Shown here: one piece after another, positions 1-5,087 of the stretch | How positions within the stretch are numbered: the stretch's first letter is position 1 | How the letters are laid out: each line of letters starts with the position of its first letter | From: Clostridia bacterium | GTDB taxonomy: Bacteria > Bacillota > Clostridia > Oscillospirales > Acutalibacteraceae | Assembly: GCA_900768035.1 (NCBI GenBank) | Contig: CAAGBH010000144.1 | Span: forward strand, 1 to 5,906 | DNA: 5,906 bases | Direction of reading: 5' to 3' | Notes under the pieces: model-generated | Told to the model about the DNA's origin: nothing | What the model saw: only the letters and a program-made list of their open reading frames with translations | Databases searched by the model: none | Made by a program: the position numbers and the translations under genes

Positions 1-332
1 GACGCATCCGGGAAAACATAAGCCCACCACAGACGCAGACCAGTAGCGTACTTCGTAGCCGCCGTGGTAACAAGGCCGCTCCACGCCGTGATAACAGCGT
101 TCGTGTGGTTCAGCGTGTAGGCCGCATCACCGCCCGGATCCTGTCTGCCGGGGACATAACGAGTGATAGTGTCCGTGATATCGGATGCGTCAATCGTTTC
201 AAGCGAAAGGTCGAACTCCGGGGCTTCGTTTACATTAGGCAGTTCCGTGTAGCCTGTAGTGGGACGAGTTCCGGCAGTAGTTTCCCAAGCGTAAACAACT
301 TTCGCACCAACTGTCGTAATTTCAAGTGCCAT
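1..332 (-). CDS. Major tail (tube) protein, C-terminus cut by window edge
   Basis: This gene should encode the subunit that polymerises into the tail tube through which DNA is ejected. Only the first 110 residues are visible; the reading frame stays open to the window edge. It begins MALEITTVGAKVVYAWETT, followed by AGTRPTTGY at about residues 20-28, a TID/TDTITRYVPG stretch at about 46-62 and a Trp-rich segment (GLRLWWAYVFPDA) at the edge. The opening with a VG.KV.YA.E...GTRPT pattern followed by a YVPG.. stretch is what I recall from major tail proteins of Firmicutes siphoviruses. Its place directly after a tail terminator-like gene agrees with this. The ATG at 332 is supported by AAGGAG at 343-348, ten bases upstream, which overlaps the stop codon of the preceding gene. 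The family call rests on recognition, not on a search. Confidence 0.85.
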   Translation of the reverse strand, partial: MALEITTVGAKVVYAWETTAGTRPTTGYTELPNVNEAPEFDLSLETIDASDITDTITRYVPGRQDPGGDAAYTLNHTNAVITAWSGLVTTAATKYATGLRLWWAYVFPDA

Positions 333-342
333 TTGATTAAAT

Positions 343-348
343 CTCCTT
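343..348 (-). promoter_or_regulatory. Ribosome binding site of the tail tube gene
   Basis: AAGGAG lies ten bases before the ATG at 332. It shares bases with the TAA stop (347-349) of the tail terminator-like gene, so a ribosome ending there sits on the next initiation site. It is one of the two best Shine-Dalgarno matches in the window, which fits the high expression a tube protein needs. Confidence 0.75.
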
Positions 349-766
349 ACCTTGAGGTAATGTTGAAGTGATTATCCGCACCGTCATAACCAACGGATAC
401 GAGGCCGTTGTAACGAAGCGTTAGTCTGTAGATATTGCGGTCTACGTTGGGAGTCCGAAGGTACATTGCCCTGCGGAAGCCCAACTTCGACAGCGATTCA
501 TCCACCACGGAAGCAATCTCTTTTGCGTCAGACTTCCGTGTCTGTGAAACAGTAAAGATGTTGACCGTGAAGGTCTGTTCGGCGGCGAATTCCCGGCATT
601 CGGCGGTCATGGATGCGGCGTGGGTTGTGTTGTCGGACATCTCAATGCAGACATGAGGGAAAGAGGCCGGATTTTCCGTGTACTCGGACGAACAATCCAC
701 ATTCGTAAATGCGGCAAGCAAGTCTGAGCGCACACGGCTATATACGAATGACTCAATTTCGATCAC
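347..766 (-). CDS. Tail terminator-like (tail completion) protein
   Basis: This 139-residue protein is likely the tail terminator that caps the tail tube and joins it to the head. It starts MIEIESFVYSRVRSDLLAAF and continues with SSEYTENPASFPHVCIEMSD, then a C-terminal part with LSKLGFRRAM, NIYRLTLRYNGLVS and a short tail. An N-terminal helix, an 'E.t..PA.FP.v.i...d' strand, a '..e.f.vnif' strand, a helix and a 'yR...ry.g.v' strand is the pattern I associate with tail terminator or minor capsid proteins in Firmicutes phages. Size and location between a gp10-like gene and the tail tube gene agree. The start is GTG at 766, which overlaps the upstream TGA by four bases (GTGA, 763-766); AAAGAGG at 777-783 is ten bases before it. 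Coupled translation from the gp10-like gene is therefore likely. Exact family is uncertain. Confidence 0.75.
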   Translation of the reverse strand: MIEIESFVYSRVRSDLLAAFTNVDCSSEYTENPASFPHVCIEMSDNTTHAASMTAECREFAAEQTFTVNIFTVSQTRKSDAKEIASVVDESLSKLGFRRAMYLRTPNVDRNIYRLTLRYNGLVSVGYDGADNHFNITSR

Positions 767-1302
767 TTCTCAAATACCTCTTTCGCTAAGTCTTCCAATT
801 TGCGCCGCATCTCCTGTGCAGACAACCACATACCCGGCTGTTCCGGCGTACCGCTTGTTCTTCGGCTTTGACCATCAGCACCTTTGTAAGACCAACTCTG
901 CTGACGGCCTCTGTGCTGACCGTACTCACCTATCCCAACGATACCTTCCGGCCTCGTTTCGTGGTACGGATCTCCACCGCCGTTGAAATGTACCCCTGCG
1001 CCAAACTCGATAAACGCAATCGCCGCTCCCATCGCATTGATGGTGTACCGCACTACTCCGTCATCGCCCTTACCGCCCTCTGTAGTAACATAGATGTTCG
1101 TTACCTCAAGCGGTTCTCCATCGTAGTAGTCGATGTCATAGACAACAGTATCGAAGTAATCCCTTGCGTAGGCCGCACCGAAATCTGTGAGTGCCTTGGC
1201 AAGCTTTTCCGTTCGATTGTTTATCTTCCGCTTGTAAGCACCAAGCTTTTTCTTAGCTTCTTTGATGCTTGCCGGGTCGAAGATGTTGATGTTGATTTCC
1301 AT
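763..1302 (-). CDS. HK97 gp10-like head-tail/tail completion protein
   Basis: This 179-residue protein resembles the HK97 gp10 family, small proteins acting at the neck or tail end during head-tail joining. The N-terminus carries a lysine-rich amphipathic helix (about residues 11-50, with KEAKKKLGAYKRKINNRTEKL). The family hallmark is AIAFIEFGAGV at about 94-104, where a buried strand ends in E-F-G. The stretch after it, rich in Gly, His and Tyr (about 105-150), is probably the variable loop, and TPEQPGMWLSAQEMRRKL at about 152-169 matches the conserved 'G..p.pFm..A' helix near the C-terminus. The ATG at 1302 begins one base after the TAA of the preceding gene (1304-1306) and has no clear Shine-Dalgarno sequence, so it probably depends on terminating ribosomes from upstream. 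Its 3' end overlaps the next gene by four bases. Confidence 0.82.
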   Translation of the reverse strand: MEININIFDPASIKEAKKKLGAYKRKINNRTEKLAKALTDFGAAYARDYFDTVVYDIDYYDGEPLEVTNIYVTTEGGKGDDGVVRYTINAMGAAIAFIEFGAGVHFNGGGDPYHETRPEGIVGIGEYGQHRGRQQSWSYKGADGQSRRTSGTPEQPGMWLSAQEMRRKLEDLAKEVFEK

Positions 1303-1303
1303 C

Positions 1304-1675
1304 TTATGCGCTCACAACCGGGTACTGGAGTGCCTCGTTCTCGTTCAGCTTCCGCACGGCGTAGGAAATGTGGTTGAGGGATTTGGCTACCAACAGCACC
1401 GCATATGGCTTGCTGTCGATGTAAAACAGGCTGTTCTCATCCACAGGGCAGTTCAGATCGTCCACAATGACCGTGTTGGTGTACGGCACGTTGATGCCAA
1501 AAAGGTCAACCTCTGCCGTACCTCTCGATGCGGAAACGGACGCTCGGATGTTCACAGGGTCGGAGTAACTCGGCGTTTTTTCGCCTGTGTAGTAGCCGTT
1601 GCCATCCACAACCTCGGTGTAGCCATCGTAGAGGATGTAGGCGATTTCCTTTTTGTTCCGTTCGAGATTCCGCAT
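1304..1675 (-). CDS. Head-closure / head-tail adaptor-like protein
   Basis: This 123-residue protein sits where phages encode the head-closure protein (SPP1 gp16 role) that plugs the connector after DNA packaging. It starts MRNLERNKKEIAYILYDG and has a beta-rich body: DGNGYYTGEKTPSYSDPVNI, RASVSASRGTAEVDLFGINV, PYTNTVIVDDLNCPVDENS and AKSLNHISYAVRKLNE. The combination 'R.s.G.ae...FG....y.k.iv.ddl.cpide.s' followed by 'vakSLN.i.yair' is a pattern I recall from hypothetical proteins at this position in gut Firmicutes phages. Start choice: a TTG at 1678 lies one codon upstream, but the ATG at 1675 has GAGG at 1684-1687 with an eight-base spacer and overlaps the upstream TGA by one base (TGATG), so the ATG is preferred. 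Function is inferred mainly from synteny and size. Confidence 0.68.
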   Translation of the reverse strand: MRNLERNKKEIAYILYDGYTEVVDGNGYYTGEKTPSYSDPVNIRASVSASRGTAEVDLFGINVPYTNTVIVDDLNCPVDENSLFYIDSKPYAVLLVAKSLNHISYAVRKLNENEALQYPVVSA

Positions 1676-2007
1676 CAATACATCCTCGCATAGGGCATGA
1701 CTTCCATCAGAAGGTCTTCGTCATTGACGCTACCATAAATGCGGCTGACTCCGTTCTCTGCATGGGAAATTTCAGACTCGCCGCCTCTTCTAACGAAGGC
1801 TCTCATCGCAAGCCTACATTGCAGACCGCAGTACTGAGGGGGGACGGTTGTACCTTCCGGGTATTCGCCGCCGTATGCACGATACAACCGCCCCAAAATC
1901 TTGTCCTCTGCATCCGACAGATACACGCCGATTAACTCATCGGTAGCTTCCGGGTCATTGCCGCACAGAGTCTGCGTATATACAATTTTCTGTCCTTCGC
2001 TCATCAT
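1675..2007 (-). CDS. gp6-like head-tail connector protein
   Basis: This 110-residue, mostly helical protein fits the phage gp6-like head-tail connector (DNA-packaging adaptor) family, which forms a ring below the portal. Visible parts are an N-terminal region ending in ATDELIGVYLSDAEDKILGRLY (about residues 21-42), a PPQYCGLQCRLAMRAFVRRG helix at about 56-75 and the motif ESEISHAENGVSRIYGS at about 77-93 followed by LLMEVMPYARMY. The 'Y....L...A...RRG.EgE.sH.enGvsR.yg' block is characteristic of the family. Its place just after the capsid gene is canonical. Two adjacent ATGs lie at 2007 and 2004; the first has GAGGG at 2015-2019 with a seven-base spacer and is chosen. The 3' stop overlaps the next ATG by one base. 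Confidence 0.85.
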   Translation of the reverse strand: MMSEGQKIVYTQTLCGNDPEATDELIGVYLSDAEDKILGRLYRAYGGEYPEGTTVPPQYCGLQCRLAMRAFVRRGGESEISHAENGVSRIYGSVNDEDLLMEVMPYARMY

Positions 2008-2031
2008 GTATCTGCCCTCGCTTCAGATGGT

Positions 2032-2952
2032 TTAGCCGGAAACAGTAAGTCCGGCGTGGAGATAGATGCCCTTCACCTTGTTGTCGAACACGAACGTATC
2101 GTGGACATAGCGGAAGTTCGCTACATAGCCGTTCGCATACGGCACCTGCGCCGGGGTGAACAGACGCACATCCTGCCACTTCATGACTTTGATGACCGCC
2201 GAAGGGTGGACAATCATAAAGTTGATGGCGTTGCCGGACAGGCTATAGCCACCTGCGCCATTAGCCGCAGTAGGCTGTGCAAGCGTGATCTGAGTGTTGA
2301 ACCGGGCAGAAGGAACACGGATAATCCGCATATCATCAAGGTACTCAACATTGTAATTGACATTGTTTTCGCTGTTGATGATGCGGCGTTCAATCTTCTG
2401 CTTCAGCGCATTGTAGCAAGTAGGGCTGACGAACAGGATACGGCCTTCGTAAGGGACTTCGTTATCGTCCATCTCTGCTTCGGCGGCAGAAATCAGAGCC
2501 GGGACATCGGTAGTGCCGGGGACGATGGTAGCCGCCGTGCCGGACAGGATGTTAGCAGTTCCGGCGAGTTTAGCGAAGGTGTAAGCATCCAGTTCCGGGA
2601 TGACCTGCGTCCGGGCAGTTTCGGAAATCTGAGAAGCCACAAGCATATTCATGCTCTCTTCGTTATCAACCGCATCGAGCAGATAGCTCCGTCCACGATC
2701 CTGCGTAAGCTGTTTGCTTTCCCAAGAACCGCTCGAATTTCCGGCTACATAGCCGCCGCCACGGCTATAATCAGCCATGCCAAGGGTGCTGAATTTGTAG
2801 TACTTGATGGTATCAACGCCAGTCCACTCTACGCTCCCGGTATCCAGTACGGAAGACAGGGATTCTCTTTTGTAGACGGCATCGAGTCTCGGAATACACT
2901 TGTCGGCAAGCGTCAGAGAGTTGCTGACAGGCATCGGATTGGTAGTTGCCAT
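2032..2952 (-). CDS. Major capsid protein (HK97 fold)
   Basis: This 306-residue protein is the likely shell subunit. It starts MATTNPMPVSNSLTLADKC. The region about 40-90 (TIKYYKFSTLGMADYSRGGG and after) resembles the extended loop of HK97-type capsids. Next come a long helix at about 97-133 (ESMNMLVASQISETARTQVI), a P-domain with EVPYEGRILFVSPTCYNALK at about 165-184, and a C-terminal block FMIVHPSAVIKVMKWQDVRL at about 245-264 plus RYVHDTFVFDNKVKGIY at about 281-297. These last two blocks are strongly typical of capsid proteins in Firmicutes siphoviruses. The ATG at 2952 is preceded by GAGGAA at 2961-2966. A separate scaffold gene lies upstream and no prohead protease is visible, so N-terminal cleavage is not indicated, though a protease could be encoded outside the window. 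Confidence 0.93.
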   Translation of the reverse strand: MATTNPMPVSNSLTLADKCIPRLDAVYKRESLSSVLDTGSVEWTGVDTIKYYKFSTLGMADYSRGGGYVAGNSSGSWESKQLTQDRGRSYLLDAVDNEESMNMLVASQISETARTQVIPELDAYTFAKLAGTANILSGTAATIVPGTTDVPALISAAEAEMDDNEVPYEGRILFVSPTCYNALKQKIERRIINSENNVNYNVEYLDDMRIIRVPSARFNTQITLAQPTAANGAGGYSLSGNAINFMIVHPSAVIKVMKWQDVRLFTPAQVPYANGYVANFRYVHDTFVFDNKVKGIYLHAGLTVSG

Positions 2953-2981
2953 TGATTTCTTTCCTCACTTATAATTTTTGG

Positions 2982-3494
2982 TCACAGCCCAAAAATCTTG
3001 TCGAGTTGCTTGTCCAATTCGGACTTCGCCGCCCCGGAAGGGGGCATTCCAACCGAAAGTCCGGGCTGTTTGTTGAGCGCAGAGACATCAAGTGCCTTGC
3101 GCTGATTCTCATTGAATGTCTTGATAGCGGCGAAGAATTCATCCTTCACCCCATCCGGGAGCGATACTGCCATGAGATTGGCTGTCTCGCCGTCAATTCC
3201 GGCTTCCATCAGCTTCGCCTTGTGGGTGCTGATGCGTTTCTCTGTGCGAAGAGCGTTCAGTTCTTCGAGTTCCGCTTTCCTCTGTTCGGCGGCATCCATT
3301 TCTTTCTGCTTCGCTTCATCGAGGGTGGTCTTGTACTGCCGCTTCCATTCGGCGGCTTCGCTGTTCGCCTTGGAGAGTGCGGCCTTGAGCCGGACTACTT
3401 CATCGGATTCCGTTTTGCTGTCGGCCTTGGGCGGCTCAACAACTGGCGGCGTGGGTTCTTTGCTGACGGCTTTTGCTTCGTCAATCTCTGCCAT
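2982..3494 (-). CDS. Capsid scaffold protein (GP20/DUF4355-like)
   Basis: This 170-residue, highly charged protein is the probable internal scaffold that guides capsid protein assembly and leaves before DNA packaging. An acidic, Pro-rich N-terminus (residues 1-30) is followed by a long predicted coiled coil at about 31-88, rich in Lys, Glu, Ala and Leu (for example RLKAALSKANSEAAEWKRQY). A second segment at about 90-140 includes LMEAGIDGETANLMAVSLPD and a helix. The Gly/Pro linker VGMPPSGAAK leads to a short C-terminal amphipathic helix (about 156-170, ELDKQLDKIFGL), the usual capsid-contact site of scaffolds. The ATG at 3494 has the strong site AAAGGAG at 3501-3507 with a six-base spacer. 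The same reading frame is open for 47 more codons upstream but contains no ATG, GTG or TTG. Position directly before the capsid gene is canonical. Confidence 0.88.
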   Translation of the reverse strand: MAEIDEAKAVSKEPTPPVVEPPKADSKTESDEVVRLKAALSKANSEAAEWKRQYKTTLDEAKQKEMDAAEQRKAELEELNALRTEKRISTHKAKLMEAGIDGETANLMAVSLPDGVKDEFFAAIKTFNENQRKALDVSALNKQPGLSVGMPPSGAAKSELDKQLDKIFGL

Positions 3495-3500
3495 ATTGTT

Positions 3501-3507
3501 CTCCTTT
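3501..3507 (-). promoter_or_regulatory. Ribosome binding site of the scaffold gene
   Basis: AAAGGAG lies six bases before the ATG at 3494. It fixes the scaffold start despite the reading frame staying open further upstream. Unlike most other sites in this operon it does not overlap a preceding gene, so scaffold translation should start independently of the endonuclease gene. Confidence 0.78.
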
Positions 3508-3591
3508 GCGTTTGGTTGGGCAGTTCCCTCTGCCGTGTTTTCTGTTTTAGAGTCTTGTCTGACTTTTACGATTTGAGACTTTCCTGTCTTC

Positions 3592-3611
3592 GCCGGGGAA
3601 CTTCCCTCGGC
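3592..3611 (-). other. GC-rich bulged hairpin in spacer
   Basis: In the mRNA sense the sequence is GCCGAGGGAAGTTCCCCGGC. It can pair as GCCG and GGG with CCC and CGGC, leaving one bulged A and an AAGTT loop, so seven strong pairs. Read as DNA, it contains GGGAA-G-TTCCC, an 11-base dyad. No run of T follows it in the transcribed direction, so it is not an intrinsic terminator. It could affect mRNA stability or processing between the endonuclease and scaffold genes; no function is demonstrated. Confidence 0.45.
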
Positions 3612-3617
3612 ATATAT

Positions 3618-3639
3618 GTGAATGGTGTAATACCATCAC
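3618..3639 (-). other. Small hairpin just after the endonuclease stop codon
   Basis: Three bases after the TAG of the endonuclease gene the mRNA can fold as GTG-ATGGT, loop ATTAC, ACCAT-(T)-CAC: five plus three pairs with one bulged base. It is not followed by a T run. The arms are short, so this is a weak call. Confidence 0.3.
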
Positions 3640-3642
3640 TTA

Positions 3643-4524
3643 CTAAATTGCTTTGCGCCACACATAATTTCCGGCGTGTTTAATATACCCATTGCAACAT
3701 CTACCAATATTGTTCTTGTCAATCCCTGTTGCCGTTCCGGCCTCAACCATTGACGGATATGTATGGAGAATGTTTCCTTCTTTGTCCATCTGATGAACTG
3801 GAATACAGTTGTTTTTTGCGCCTTTTATTGCGTTTTGGGTCACCGTTTTTACCCAGTTGTTTTTTCTTTCAAGGTACTTGTCATAGTTGAGCGGCTCTCC
3901 CTCATATCTCCAAATAAATCCGTGCGCCGTCAACGCCTTGCCCTTACAGCAAGATACAATCCCGGAATTGAATTTCTGCCCAACCTTCCTCGCCGCATCC
4001 ATCATGGACTTATGGCTTGCGATAAATTCGCCGGATAAAGAGTATTGGTCAACGCTTTTTCGAGTGTGAGATATAACCATCTCTATTGATTCTTTTGAGC
4101 GTTTTCTACCGATATTGGCATCGCTGATTTCTCGCAAGTGTTGGAGCATCTTATCCCTGTAAGACTCATCGCTCCATTTTGCTTTGTTGCGTTTGCTTAT
4201 CTTCTCTCTTGCGTCTTCTCCGACTATATGCCCTGTGCTACCCTTTCCACCTTTATCGCAGTTGTAGCCATGTAGTGGATTCGTTGAGTCATGTTCCGCT
4301 ATCAAAGACATTTCTTTTTTGTATGCTTCTTCAAGCGTTTCGCACACACATATGATTTCGTGCTTTATGTTCTTCCAACCATACTTCTTTACGGCTCTTC
4401 CGAACAATTGCCCTGTGTATCCGTTCCCCCAATTCCACCTAACATTTTCGTCTTGCCCTGTTATGCCTATGTAGACTTTCCCATTGGGGCAAGTATGGCA
4501 GTAAACTTTGTACGTCTTTCCCAT
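3643..4524 (-). CDS. Free-standing GIY-YIG homing endonuclease with tandem NUMOD1 motifs
   Basis: This 293-residue protein is a selfish DNA endonuclease expected to cut phage genomes lacking the gene and so spread by repair. The GIY-YIG nuclease domain is at about 4-93: KVYCHTCPNGKVYIGIT holds both tyrosine motifs, and the likely catalytic set is Tyr8, Tyr18, Arg29, Glu71 and Asn88 (in GYN, before KGG). A basic NUMOD3-like segment with GRKRSKESIEM follows at about 105-155. Two NUMOD1/IENR1-type DNA-binding repeats come next: about 158-207 (DQYSLSGEFIASHKSMMDAA to HGFIWRY) and about 242-291 (VHQMDKEGNILHTYPSMVEA to NYVWRK). All key residues are present, so it looks intact. The ATG at 4524 is chosen over a GTG at 4554 because AAAGAGGT lies at 4529-4536 and the longer form would overlap the gpF-like gene. 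The gene starts two bases after that gene's stop. Sample blocks are somewhat more AT-rich than the capsid gene. Confidence 0.92.
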   Translation of the reverse strand: MGKTYKVYCHTCPNGKVYIGITGQDENVRWNWGNGYTGQLFGRAVKKYGWKNIKHEIICVCETLEEAYKKEMSLIAEHDSTNPLHGYNCDKGGKGSTGHIVGEDAREKISKRNKAKWSDESYRDKMLQHLREISDANIGRKRSKESIEMVISHTRKSVDQYSLSGEFIASHKSMMDAARKVGQKFNSGIVSCCKGKALTAHGFIWRYEGEPLNYDKYLERKNNWVKTVTQNAIKGAKNNCIPVHQMDKEGNILHTYPSMVEAGTATGIDKNNIGRCCNGYIKHAGNYVWRKAI

Positions 4525-4526
4525 AT

Positions 4527-5087
4527 TCACCTCTTTGAATAAGTCAACCAACACATACAGTTACAATCTTCGTCAGCAATGCCCCACTCACCCGGAAACA
4601 GAGTAGAGCCGCCATTTATCGAATAGAAAAACCCATCGATTGGTGCTGATACGTTGTCAAGGTACACATGACTTTCTCTTGACGAGTCAAGCATCATGCA
4701 ATGCCACGTTTTCGTCTTCGCCCCGGCCTTGGTTGCCGTGGTGTAGGCCGCTTCGTTCGAGTCTCTGTGGGCTTCGGTTTCGATGATTCTTTCGATGTCG
4801 GCCTGTGTACCACCATCCTCGAAATGTTGCCAAACCCTGTCTCGCCAAGTCTTGCCCTCAATCTTTTTGTCCACCACATCCATTACTTCGTCCAATGAAG
4901 AGGTAATGTTGGACGATAACTCCTCGTTGGTCTGCTCCTGTCCGTTGGCGTAGGCCAGTAAGAAGAGGTCGAGCATCTCGTCTATGATGTCTTCGCAATC
5001 CTGTTTGGAGCGGATCTTTCCGTCTTCAAAGTGGATGCCGATGCTATCCTTCAGCGTATTAAGTTCATCAAACGGCATCAGAGTCAT
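4527..5087 (-). CDS. Mu gpF-like minor head (head morphogenesis) protein
   Basis: This protein of about 186 residues contains a Phage Mu F/SPP1 gp7-type minor head domain; such proteins bind the portal and are packed in the procapsid. The N-terminal half is helical (KQDCEDIIDEMLDLFLLAYA, then KKIEGKTWRDRVWQHFEDGG). The domain core follows: IERIIETEAHRDSNEAAY, GAKTKTWHCMMLDSSRESHV, YLDNVSAPIDGFFYSINGGS and LFPGEWGIADEDCNCMCWLT. The T.A.R..N.A helix, the 'KtW....d...R.sH..ldg' strand and the final 'D.NC.Cw..y' are family features, so the C-terminus is complete. The start is uncertain: ATG 5087 is chosen, but TTG 5102 and ATG 5078 are possible, and none has a good ribosome binding site. All overlap the end of the glycosyltransferase gene (by 35, 20 or 11 bases), suggesting coupled translation. 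It is short for the family but similar to forms I recall from gut Firmicutes phages. Confidence 0.85.
   Translation of the reverse strand: MTLMPFDELNTLKDSIGIHFEDGKIRSKQDCEDIIDEMLDLFLLAYANGQEQTNEELSSNITSSLDEVMDVVDKKIEGKTWRDRVWQHFEDGGTQADIERIIETEAHRDSNEAAYTTATKAGAKTKTWHCMMLDSSRESHVYLDNVSAPIDGFFYSINGGSTLFPGEWGIADEDCNCMCWLTYSKR
4529..4536 (-). promoter_or_regulatory. Ribosome binding site of the endonuclease gene, inside the gpF-like gene
   Basis: AAAGAGGT lies about five bases before the ATG at 4524 and is built from the last codons and the first base of the stop codon of the gpF-like gene. The endonuclease thus uses an initiation signal in the host phage gene, which would make its expression coupled to head-protein synthesis. 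It also decides for ATG 4524 over GTG 4554. Confidence 0.65.

Larger units (their letters stand above)
3495..3642 (-). other. Spacer between homing endonuclease and scaffold genes
   Basis: This 148-base stretch is the only sizeable gap in an otherwise packed operon. It holds two potential RNA hairpins (3618-3639 and 3592-3611), the scaffold ribosome binding site (3501-3507) and an open frame (3635-3495) in phase with the scaffold gene. That frame reads as a hydrophilic peptide, including GKSQIVKVRQDSKTEN and TAEGTAQPNAKEN, but lacks a standard start codon. A separate 15-codon frame starting with ATG at 3613 has no ribosome binding site. I see no promoter or U-rich terminator. It may be a remnant of the arrangement before the endonuclease gene entered. 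Confidence 0.6.

Noticed and set aside
2056..2955. A 299-codon open frame on the plus strand opposite the capsid gene
   Set aside because: It is almost the exact mirror of the capsid gene, has no ribosome binding site, and its translation resembles no family I know. The capsid frame on the minus strand explains the lack of stops.
3492..3510. Possible duplication of the initiation region: CAAAG.G...ATATGG before both the scaffold and the endonuclease (4519-4537)
   Set aside because: The shared bases are mostly the Shine-Dalgarno sequence and start codon, with differing spacing. That is expected for unrelated ribosome binding sites.
3592..3611. Intrinsic terminator after the endonuclease gene
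   Set aside because: The hairpin is strong, but GAAGACAGG follows it in the transcribed direction instead of a T run, and essential capsid genes lie downstream.
3568..3613. A 15-codon minus-strand frame starting with ATG at 3613 in the spacer
   Set aside because: It has no ribosome binding site, overlaps the strong hairpin, and its Arg-rich translation resembles no known phage protein.
2946..3683. A 245-codon plus-strand open frame opposite the scaffold gene and spacer
   Set aside because: The translation is rich in Phe, Cys and Arg, as expected from the complement of a Lys/Glu/Ala-rich coding strand. It has no start signals and runs against the operon.
3495..4524. A group I intron carrying the endonuclease
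   Set aside because: The gpF-like protein ends in its normal conserved C-terminus (NC.CWLTYSK) right before the endonuclease, and the scaffold has its own start. Only 148 bases lie outside the endonuclease gene, and I could not recognise an intron core there.
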